Shown one piece after another: positions 37,801 through 44,894 of a stretch of 64,000 bases of DNA; position 1 is the stretch's first letter, and every line of letters begins with the position of its first letter. The position numbers were made by a program, and so were the translations under genes. Source of the stretch: CAVRIA01 sp963721115 (GTDB taxonomy: Bacteria; Desulfobacterota; Binatia; HRBIN30; CADEER01); contig CAVRIA010000004.1 in NCBI GenBank assembly GCA_963721115.1, forward strand, positions 682,001 through 746,000, read 5' to 3'. Under the pieces are notes generated by a model. It searched no databases and was not told the origin of the DNA. It was given only the letters and a program-made list of their open reading frames with translations.

Positions 37801-38723
37801 CTCTCGTCCGGCGATGACGCCGCGACCTCGGGCGGGACCGACTCGGCCCGCCGCAGGCGCGGCAGCAGCCCTTCGTTGTTCGCCACCTGGATCGACAGGC
37901 CGGGGCGTGCGTTGAGCTCGAGCAGAACCGGCCCGAGCGCGGCGTCGATGACGATGTCGACACCGATGTAGCCGAGGCCGCTGATCTCGGCGGCGCGCAC
38001 GGCGAGGGGCAGGAGGCGGTCCCAGGCCGGGATCTCGAACCCGACGATGGGTTGGTTCGTGTCGATGTGGTGGGTGACCGAGTAGTTGTGGAACGCGGCG
38101 TGTACGACGACGCCGCTGCCGATGTCGACGCCCGCCCCGATGGCTCCCTGGTGGAGGTTGGCACGGCCGTCGGAAACGGTGGTGGGCAGCCGGCACATGG
38201 CCATGATCGGCAGGCCGCGGTAGACGATCACGCGCACGTCCGGGATGCCGAAGCGGGTGATGGGGTCGAACTTCGGCTCCAGGACGACCCGCGTTTCGAT
38301 GATGCAGCTGTCCCAGTCACCGCGCAGGGAGAACACGCCCGAGATCATGCTCGAGATGTGCTGGCGGATGTGCGCGAAGGTCAGCAGCGCGCCGCTGGAC
38401 TTGCGGTAGCGGTCGTTCTCGACGCCGGTGATGACGACGATCCCATTGCCCTGGGCGCCGCGGGCGGGCTTGAGCACGAAGTCGGTGAAGCCGTCCAGCA
38501 GCTGCGGCAGGCGGCGCAGCTCGTGGTGGTAGGAGATGACACCGAGCGTGGGCGGAGTCGGCAGGCCGGCCGCCTCCGCCAGCTGCTTGGTGAGCAGCTT
38601 GTCGTCGACGCGGGGGTAGTGACGGCGCGGGTTGTTGGGGAGCACGAAGATGCCGTTGCGGCGGTTGATGCCGAGGACTCCGCGTTGGTGCAGAATGCGC
38701 GGGCGCGCGAACAGGGCTCTCAT
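37761..38723 (-). CDS. RimK-related alpha-L-glutamate ligase-like ATP-grasp protein
   Basis: 320 residues of the ATP-grasp peptide ligase family that partners 7-TM transglutaminase-like proteins. The N-terminus GVLGINRRNGIFVLPNNPR and YPRVDDKLLTKQLAEAAGLP are typical of that subgroup. ATP-binding residues lie in FTDFVLKPARGAQGNGIVVI, and the Mg-binding motif is GPVLLELNARPGLSIQV. It should join an acidic amino acid to a carboxylate using ATP. ATG 38723 is preferred over a longer reading. It lies between the 7-TM gene (135 bases upstream) and the transglutaminase-like gene. Confidence 0.85.
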   Translation of the reverse strand: MRALFARPRILHQRGVLGINRRNGIFVLPNNPRRHYPRVDDKLLTKQLAEAAGLPTPPTLGVISYHHELRRLPQLLDGFTDFVLKPARGAQGNGIVVITGVENDRYRKSSGALLTFAHIRQHISSMISGVFSLRGDWDSCIIETRVVLEPKFDPITRFGIPDVRVIVYRGLPIMAMCRLPTTVSDGRANLHQGAIGAGVDIGSGVVVHAAFHNYSVTHHIDTNQPIVGFEIPAWDRLLPLAVRAAEISGLGYIGVDIVIDAALGPVLLELNARPGLSIQVANNEGLLPRLRRAESVPPEVAASSPDERCAVARELFRSAA

Positions 38724-38858
38724 GACCGGCCCGTCGCGGATGCCGTTTGCGCCCAGTGCCGGCGGATCGCGAGCGGGGCGCAGCACGCCGATTTTCGAAG
38801 AAGCCGCATCAGGGCGGTGGCGCGCAGCGGATTGGAGGTCGGGAAGACGGCATCGAGT

Positions 38859-40454
38859 CTACCGCGGTTCGCTCGGCGGCAGGGGGGGCGGGGCGGACAG
38901 GCCCAGCTCGCGGAAGCGAACCAGCTCGGTGAGACGATAACCGGTGTAGCGGCCGACGGCAACGAGGAGCCCCATGATGACGATGAGCGCTTCCGGGAAG
39001 ACGAGGAAGATCGTCTGCAGGAGGCGGGCGTGGATCACGGCGTAGGTGACGTAGATGGCCAGCAGGGTGGAGGCGATGCGGCGCACCGTGTTTCCCGGCC
39101 CCTCCTCGTCGAGGCTGACGCTGATACGCTCGACGATCATCGTCATGATGACGAACGGAAAGGCGCCGACGCCACTGATCGGCAGGTTCATCCGGTCGCC
39201 GAGCAGGAACAGGGCGATCATGAGGATGATCACCAGGGTGAGGATGAAGGCAATGCGGGCCGCGAGCAGCAAGTAGAGCCGCTCGATCCACAGGCGGGAG
39301 AGCAGCGCCGCGCCGATGATCATGGCGAGGAACGCCGTCCCCCAGGCGAGGCCCGTCCCGGTCAGGGCGAGAGCGATGAGCATCGGCATGAACATGCCGA
39401 AGGTCTGGATGCCGATGATGTTGCGCAGGACGCACATGGCCAGCGCGCCGAGCGGAACCAGGAGCAGGATGCGCAGAGTGTGCTGGAGCTGGACCGGCAG
39501 AAAGAGGAGCGAGATGCGGTCGAGGGCGTTCTGCGACGCGGCCAGGCGGCGGCGCACCAGCTCCGCGTACGTCTCGAGCTCGGACTGGACGTAGAACCGG
39601 TAGGCCAAGGCGCTCGTCCCGGTCGACACCGCCGGGGTGCCGTCGCTGTTGGAGGCGAGGGCGAGGCGATTGGGAGGAAGCGAGTCCATGCGCCGCTGCA
39701 CGGTGTCGAAGGGCACCCAGCCGCCGCCGACGTACGCCTCGTTCCAATAGTCGAACTGATCCTGGCGGCCGTTCTCCAGAGACACGCCGACCAACACCCG
39801 GCACGGCAGCTTGTTGGCGCGGGCGAGCGCGCAGAACAGACGGGCGCGGCCCAGGGTGTTGCCGCGCCCCTCTCGAATCACCGCCACGGCGTCCATCGGC
39901 GCCGTACTCTGCAGGGACCCGATCTCGCGCGCGACGAAGCGGTAGATCTCGCGCGCGAGCTTGGCCTTGTCCGCCTTGTCGAGCAGCAGCTCGCGCGACA
40001 GCTCGCCCACGGCCGGGTCGCTGACCTGAACGCCGGGCGAGTCCTGCAGGTAGTCGGAGATCGACTTCGAGTACTGCTTGGTGGTGTCCGTCTCGGGCAG
40101 GGGCCGGGCGTAGGCGAGGGTGTCGAACGTGACCTCGTAGCTGACCGTCGTCGTGCCGTCGAGCTTGCCGCTCCAGCGCCCGCGCCGGCCCTCGTCGCGT
40201 TCGCTGATGCTGAAGCGCAGCGCCCCCGAGCGCACCTCCTCGGTCAGCAGCCGCTGGTACGACGACGTGCGCGGCAAGGGGATGTCGACCACCGCGCGCC
40301 CTCCCTGGCCGGTGACGTTGAGGACGAACTGGACCCGCCAGGTACCGGTCTCCTCGGCGGTGCTGAGGGGGTAGCCCAGGACCAGGACCTTGTAGAGGAA
40401 CACGGCTATACCGGCGCCGATGAGCCCGGCGCTGACCAGGGTCCAGTTGCGCAT
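38859..40454 (-). CDS. Inactive transglutaminase fused to 7 transmembrane helices
   Basis: 531 residues. One N-terminal helix (about 7-28) leads to a periplasmic domain, then about seven helices from residue 310 to 505. The soluble domain contains a transglutaminase-like stretch (GNTLGRARLFCALARANKLP, then QFDYWNEAYVGGGWVPFD), but the nucleophile cysteine and the histidine are replaced, matching the known inactive transglutaminase/7TM family associated with ATP-grasp ligases. It is the first gene of the minus-strand operon, followed by the RimK-related ligase. A role in binding, sensing or exporting a peptide at the inner membrane is inferred from that association. Confidence 0.85.
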   Translation of the reverse strand: MRNWTLVSAGLIGAGIAVFLYKVLVLGYPLSTAEETGTWRVQFVLNVTGQGGRAVVDIPLPRTSSYQRLLTEEVRSGALRFSISERDEGRRGRWSGKLDGTTTVSYEVTFDTLAYARPLPETDTTKQYSKSISDYLQDSPGVQVSDPAVGELSRELLLDKADKAKLAREIYRFVAREIGSLQSTAPMDAVAVIREGRGNTLGRARLFCALARANKLPCRVLVGVSLENGRQDQFDYWNEAYVGGGWVPFDTVQRRMDSLPPNRLALASNSDGTPAVSTGTSALAYRFYVQSELETYAELVRRRLAASQNALDRISLLFLPVQLQHTLRILLLVPLGALAMCVLRNIIGIQTFGMFMPMLIALALTGTGLAWGTAFLAMIIGAALLSRLWIERLYLLLAARIAFILTLVIILMIALFLLGDRMNLPISGVGAFPFVIMTMIVERISVSLDEEGPGNTVRRIASTLLAIYVTYAVIHARLLQTIFLVFPEALIVIMGLLVAVGRYTGYRLTELVRFRELGLSAPPPLPPSEPR

Positions 40455-40600
40455 GGCGGACCGGAATCAGCCGCCGGTGTGGCTCGACTTCGTACCGCTG
40501 ACCGGAGGGGCGGACGTTGAAGGGATTGGCGTTCGGGGAGGATGACCGCGTTGCATTGCCGCGGCGACCCTTAACACGCGCCCCGGGGAGAGCCAAGGGA

Positions 40601-40660
40601 GGTGCGGACCTGCGGACGTGTGGACGCGCCGGGACGTGCTGACGTGCTGATGTGCTGACG
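40601..40660. repeat. GACGTG-word tandem repeat, left copy
   Basis: Sixty bases of repeated words (GTGCGGAC, GACGTGTGGACG, GACGTGCTGACGTGCTGATG). The 20-base string at 40641-40660 (GACGTGCTGATGTGCTGACG) recurs exactly at 44231-44250 and 44262-44281, in the same orientation. It lies in the gap between the two amidoligase modules and ends exactly where the inverted segment at 40661 begins. Confidence 0.8.
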
Positions 40661-40801
40661 TCCGTAGTAGCGATACACCTGCGCCAGACAGGTGGGACCG
40701 CACGTCACGTCGTCCGGCTGCTCGAAGCGCGGCACCCGCAGGACGATGGGCGCATCGTCCGACCAGATCGGAGGGAGGAGCTCAGCGGGCATTGCGGACA
40801 T
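40661..40801 (-). pseudogene. Inverted N-terminal fragment of the C39-like peptidase gene
   Basis: Reads on the minus strand from ATG 40801: MSAMPAELLPPIWSDDAPIV, then VPRFEQPDDVTCGPTCLAQV and YRYYG. This is the C39/papain-like N-terminus with the active-site cysteine in DVTCGPTCL. The frame then runs into repeat sequence. The matching remainder of the protein begins on the plus strand at 40827. Reversing 40661-40826 would place TAC TAC GGA directly before GAT GCC AAG and give RYYGDAKPLAEVIEETPRN, with no gap or frame change. An AAGGAG would then lie about 16 bases before the ATG. It is either a real micro-inversion or an assembly fault. Confidence 0.75.
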
Positions 40802-40826
40802 TCTGTCGTTCGTCGATCTCCTTCAA

Positions 40827-41429
40827 GATGCCAAGCCGCTGGCCGAGGTGATCGAGGAGACGCCGCGCAACCCCGACGGCGGCACGCTGGCCGTCTACCT
40901 GGGCATCAGTGCGCTGCGCAACGGGTTTCAGCCGACGCTGTACTCCTACGATCTGCGGGTCTTCGACCCGACCTGGTGGACGCTGTCCGCCAATCAGCTC
41001 GGCGGCAAGCTCGAGGAGCGCCTCGCGTTCCCGCAGTCGAAGCGCCGGCAGCGCACGCTGCGCGCCTACCTCTCCTATCTGCAGCTCGGCGGCCGGATCG
41101 AGTTTCCCGAGCTGAGCAAGAAGCTGCTCACCCGCGTCCTGGCCAGCGGGCGGCCGATCCTAACCGGTCTGAGCGCGACCTACCTCTACCAGGCGCGTCG
41201 CGAGTTCGAGAACCAGTACGACGACGTGCGCGGAGATCCAGTCGGCCACTTCGTGGTCGTCTGTGGGTACTATCCGAAGAGCGACCACTTCATCGTCCGC
41301 GATCCCTCGAGCCACATTCCCTTCAGCCGCACGGGAAAGTATTCGGTGGACGCGGAGCGGTTGATCTCGGCCATTCTTCTCGGCGACGTGACCTACGACG
41401 CCGTGCTGCTGGTCCTGTCGAAGCGCTGA
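40827..41429 (+). pseudogene. C39-like cysteine peptidase, main part (N-terminus inverted upstream)
   Basis: Plus-strand remainder of the peptidase-like protein: DAKPLAEVIEETPRNPDGGT, AVYLGISALRNGFQPTLYSY, and the histidine motif DPVGHFVVVCGYYPKSDHFI, ending VLLVLSKR. It lacks its own start and its catalytic cysteine, both on the inverted segment. About 200 residues remain; with the fragment restored the protein would be about 247 residues, normal for C39-like proteins found beside RimK ligases. It is followed after 14 bases by the RimK gene, so it was the first gene of this operon. Confidence 0.75.
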
Positions 41430-41443
41430 GCGGGGAGCTGAGG

Positions 41444-42811
41444 ATGCCACGCGACGGACAGGGCGGCTGCATCGCGGTCGTCGACTCGGCGGCGCTCGCC
41501 AAGCTGAACGGAGAGCGAACGTGTACGGCGGACCAGTATCTCGAGGGCGTCGGAGACACGCTCACCAGCGGCGGGGTGATCGTCAACCTGTGCCGATCCT
41601 ACCAGTACCTCTCGAAGGGGTACTACGTCTCGCTGCTGGCCGACGCTCGCAACCAGCGCGCCTTCCCCAGCCTCGACATGATCGAGGAGATCAACAACCC
41701 CTTCGCGTACTTCCGCAAGCTGCGCGAGGCGGGGGTCGAGACGATCGACTTCAAGGTCATCCGCGGCCGCCACCGCCTGCTGCCCAAGGTCATCGCGCCG
41801 CGGCGCGACGAGCGGGCCGACGGCGCGGACGGAGGCGGTCCGCTGATCACCCGGCAAGGGGAGAACGGCCAGGTGCGCTACGAGCGCACGGGCGAATGCT
41901 TTCAGGAGGCGACCGCCGTGTTCGGCAAGTCGGTCGACGAGCGCTTCCGCCGCCAGTGCGCGGCGGTCTTCAAGCTCTACGCCTTTCCGCTCCTGCGCAT
42001 CCGCTTCTACGAGGAGGACGACACCTGGAAGGTGGGCCAGATCTTCGCCGCCTCGGCCGTCGACCTGAGCCCGGAGGAGCTGAGCCTTCTCAGCGAGGAG
42101 CTGTCGGCTGCCAAGTTCGCCGCCCGCGCCTCGCCGGCGCCGATCCGACGCCACAGCATCGCCTGCCTGTGGGACCCGGCGGACTGCACCGCTCCCTCGG
42201 ACGACGAGACGCTCGACAAGTTCGCCCGGGTCGCCGCCCGGCACGGATTGCTCTTCGAGCGCATCGGCCGAGAGGACCTCAACCGCCTGCCCGAGTACGA
42301 CGCTCTGTTCATCCGTACGGTCACCGCCATCGACCACGACTCGTTCGTCTTCGCGCAGCGGGCCGAGAGCCTGGGCATGCCGGTCATCGACGACCCGCAG
42401 TCGATCCTGCGCTGCTCGAACAAGGTCTACCTGCATGAGCTCTTCCGCAAGAACGGTATCCCCACCCCGCGCACCCTCATCGTGTCGCGGCGCACGCCGG
42501 CGGAGGAGATCCAGACGCTGGGCTTTCCGCTGATCATCAAGCTGCCGGACGGCACCTTCTCACAATCGGTGAAGAAGGCGCGCGATACGGCGGAGCTGAA
42601 GGCGATCCTGCAGGAGATGTTCAAGGACTCGCCTCTGGTGATCGTGCAGGAGTTCGCTCCGACGCCGTTCGACTGGCGCATCGGCCTGCTCGACGGCGAG
42701 GTGCTCTACGCCTGCAAGTACCACATGGCCAAGGACCACTGGCAGATCGTGCGGCGGTTCCAGAGCGGATACACGCGCTTCGGCAAGGTGGAAGCGGTTC
42801 CCATCGACGAG
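41444..42811 (+). CDS. RimK-family ATP-grasp ligase, C-terminus lost and fused to GCS2 fragment
   Basis: About 456 residues of a RimK-like ligase. The N-terminal RLAN-type domain shows GVIVNLCRSYQYLSKGYYVS and LDMIEEINNPFAYFRKLREA. The ATP-grasp domain begins at SILRCSNKVYLHELFRKNGI and includes IIKLPDGTFSQSVKKA and IVQEFAPTPFDWRIGLLDGE. It then ends abruptly after KVEAVPIDE. The usual final part with the ExNDNPN metal motif is missing, and the frame continues directly into a glutamate-cysteine ligase-like C-terminus. GGGGAG precedes the ATG. As drawn it could not complete ATP-grasp catalysis. Deletion in the genome or collapse in assembly are both possible. Confidence 0.82.
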
Positions 42812-43490
42812 CTACGGCGCAACCAGCGGCGCATTCCGGTCATCTCGGGCAAGGTGGTGCCCGAGTTCGTGCCCTCCTTCCGCGAGTATCGCCGCCGCAT
42901 CCTGCGGCCGATCTACGACGCCCTGGCCGAGCGCGAGGGAGCCCGGCGCCTGCGCCACGAGTGGGTCAACTCGCGCGGGGCGATTCTGCGCTTCAGCCGG
43001 CGGGCGATCGAGATCCGCGTCCTCGACACGCAGGAGTGTCCGAAGATGGACGTCGCCGTCGCCGTCTTCGTCCGCGGCGCGCTGCGCAGCCTCGTCAATA
43101 GGCTTCTCGGGCGGCGAGCTGCGCCTGCCGGAGCACGGCATGCTGGTGAGCGATCTGCGCGCGGTGATCGGGGAGGGGAGTGCGGCCCAGGTTCGCGCCG
43201 TTCACCTGCGCCGCGGCGCCGGAGCGGCGCTGATCTCGGCGCGGCGAGTTCTCAAGGACCTGCTGGAGGACGCGGCGCGAGGCGTGTCGTCGTCGGAGCG
43301 ACCGTATCTGGGCCTGATCGAGGCGCGATTGCGGCGCGGCAGCCTGGCCGAATCGATCGCTCGCGCTGTCCGCCGCGGCACGGCCCGCACACCCCGGCGC
43401 CGCGAGATGGTGATTCGCGACGTGTACGAGGAGCTCGCCGACTGCTTGTGGCGCAACACTCCGTGGGAGCCTTCGCTGTCGCGCCGATGA
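42812..43490 (+). pseudogene. C-terminal part of a GCS2-type glutamate-cysteine ligase-like protein, frameshifted
   Basis: Follows the truncated RimK in the same frame: LRRNQRRIPVISGKVVPEFV, then RHEWVNSRGAILRFSRRAIE and IRVLDTQECPKMDVAVAVF, all typical of the C-terminal half of GCS2-family carboxylate-amine ligases. The N-terminal half with the substrate glutamates is absent. Near 43100 one extra base moves the frame; the rest reads FSGGELRLPEHGMLVSDLRA and ends WRNTPWEPSLSRR. The stop overlaps the next start as ATGA. In intact operons RimK and GCS2 would be two separate genes. Confidence 0.72.
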
Positions 43491-44248
43491 CGCCGAGCGA
43501 CTTCGTCGTCTCCTGCGAGCACGCCTCGTACCGGCTGCCTCGGCGCTACGGCGACCTGGGGCTGCGGGCGGAGGTACGGCGCTCGCACATCGCCTGGGAC
43601 GAGGGGGCGGCGCAGGTCGCGCGCGCCTGCGCGCGCCGCCTCGGCTGTCCGTGCTTCACCGCTCCGTACTCGCGCCTGCTCGTCGACCTCAACCGCAGCC
43701 CCGGCCATCCGAAGTGGATTCCCCGCCGCAGCTTCGGAGTCGAGATTCCGGGCAACTGGAAACTCGACTCCGACGAGCGAGAGCGCCGGCGGCACCTCTA
43801 CTACGAGCCGTACCGACGGGACGTGCTAGATGCCGTGCGCCGCTGCATCGAGCGGCACAGCCGCTGTGTCCACCTCGGCGTGCACAGCTTCGTGGCGCGC
43901 CTGGGGGGAAGGGAGCGGGGCGCCGACATCGGCCTGCTCTACGATCCGGCGCGGCCGCGCGAGCGGCACCTGGCGGCCGTGCTCGGCGAGCGGCTTCGCC
44001 GCCGGGGGCTGACCGTGCGCATGAACTTTCCCTATCGAGGTACCAGCGACGGCTTCGGTACGGAGTGCCGGCGACGCTTCCCGGCGCGCGCCTATCTCGG
44101 CCTGGAGATCGAGATCAACCAGGACCGCCTCGTCGGCGCGGAAGGGCGCGCCGAGATCGCCAGCGCTCTTGCCGCTGGCCTGATCGCGCTGACGTGTGGA
44201 CGTGCGGACGTGTGGACGTGTGGACGTGTGGACGTGCTGATGTGCTGA
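43487..44248 (+). CDS. N-formylglutamate amidohydrolase-like protein
   Basis: 253 residues of the FGase family of zinc amidohydrolases. Motifs: MTPSDFVVSCEHASYRLP, HIAWDEGAAQVARACARRLG, APYSRLLVDLNRSPGHPKW, HLGVHSFVARLGG and YLGLEIEINQDRL. The start overlaps the GCS2 stop by four bases. The last 19 or so residues (TCGRADVWTCGRVDVLMC) and the stop codon are coded by the GACGTG repeat that begins at 44190, so the native C-terminus has probably been lost or replaced. It likely hydrolyses an acylated or peptide-linked glutamate made by the neighbouring ligases. Confidence 0.85.
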   Translation: MTPSDFVVSCEHASYRLPRRYGDLGLRAEVRRSHIAWDEGAAQVARACARRLGCPCFTAPYSRLLVDLNRSPGHPKWIPRRSFGVEIPGNWKLDSDERERRRHLYYEPYRRDVLDAVRRCIERHSRCVHLGVHSFVARLGGRERGADIGLLYDPARPRERHLAAVLGERLRRRGLTVRMNFPYRGTSDGFGTECRRRFPARAYLGLEIEINQDRLVGAEGRAEIASALAAGLIALTCGRADVWTCGRVDVLMC

Positions 44249-44335
44249 CGTGTGACGTGCGGACGTGCTGATGTGCTGACGTGTGGACGTGCTGACGTGC
44301 TGAGTGCTGACGTGCGGAGGTGTAGGTGCGGTGAT
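44190..44335. repeat. GACGTG-word tandem repeat, right copy
   Basis: About 145 bases of GACGTGTGGACGTGCGGACG, GACGTGCTGATGTGCTGACG and related words. It contains two exact copies of the 20-base string found at 40641-40660, in the same orientation. It overlaps the end of the FGase-like gene and gives that gene its stop. Unit length is irregular (7 to 11 bases). Confidence 0.8.
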
Positions 44336-44355
44336 GCACATCATCACTCCGCACC
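44325..44355. repeat. Hairpin at the end of the right GACGTG repeat
   Basis: GGTGCGG (44325-44331) pairs with CCGCACC (44349-44355), and TGATG (44332-44336) pairs with CATCA (44342-44346), leaving a 5-base loop and a 2-base bulge. It may end transcription of the amidoligase operon, but no T-run follows. Confidence 0.45.
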
Positions 44356-44670
44356 GGCAACGCGATGACGATGGAGTCGCCGCCGTGACACCGGGTACGC
44401 GGCTGTCGAGAGGCGCCGTACCGATGCGCAAGCGGCCGCCGCAGCGGGTGGAACAGAAGGGCGCGAAACCTCTGCCATGTCGACGGCCCGGGCATGTTCT
44501 CGCGTGCTTGCTCGGAAGGTCGGAAACAACGAGCCCGTGGCGGCTGCCGCTCCTCGCGGTGCCGGCGCTCGCGGCTCACGAGCAACGGGTCGTGCGCGGA
44601 TCTCTGTCTTCGCCGCAATTGCGGCACAACGCTTGCAGTTCTTGCCGGAACGTTCGTGGAGGTCGAGGCG
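44356..44670. other. Intergenic region before the HTH gene, nothing recognised
   Basis: About 315 bases between the repeat hairpin and the HTH regulator. No convincing protein, RNA or paired promoter hexamers are visible. GGAGG at 44659-44663 is the ribosome site of the HTH gene. Confidence 0.5.
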
Positions 44671-44871
44671 ATGCAACTGACGACGGTGAAGCTGCGGCGC
44701 TTCGAGCGTGGCCTTTTGCAGCTCGAGGTGGCGAGGCGCACCAGGATCACCTGGGGGCGCCTGTCGGCGATCGAGAACGGCGACGCGGTGCCGAAACCGG
44801 ATGAGCTGCAGCGCATCGCAGCCGCGCTCGGCGTGACGCTCGAGGCGCTGCTCGGCTGCGCCTCGACCTGA
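44671..44871 (+). CDS. Small XRE-family helix-turn-helix regulator
   Basis: 66 residues forming one HTH_3-type domain: LRRFERGLLQLEVARRTRIT, WGRLSAIENGDAVPKPDELQ and RIAAALGVTLEALLGC. GGAGG lies seven bases before ATG 44671; a longer reading of the frame upstream is low-complexity and rejected. It stands alone after the amidoligase module and converges on an aminotransferase gene. It may regulate the module, but no operator is visible. Confidence 0.82.
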   Translation: MQLTTVKLRRFERGLLQLEVARRTRITWGRLSAIENGDAVPKPDELQRIAAALGVTLEALLGCAST

Positions 44872-44894
44872 GGGCCGGCGCGGCTGCGGCGGAA

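Noticed and set aside
40692..40826. Plus-strand N-terminal extension of the C39-like ORF starting at 40692
   Set aside because: It is the antisense reading of the inverted N-terminal fragment; its residues do not resemble any C39 N-terminus.
40640..40840. Phase-variable invertible switch driven by a site-specific recombinase
   Set aside because: No inverted repeats are visible at the two breakpoints (around 40660 and 40827) and no invertase gene is in the window. Only the inversion itself is supported.
40601..44335. GACGTG-word arrays as CRISPR
   Set aside because: The units are 7-11 bases and irregular, with no constant-length unique spacers and no cas genes.
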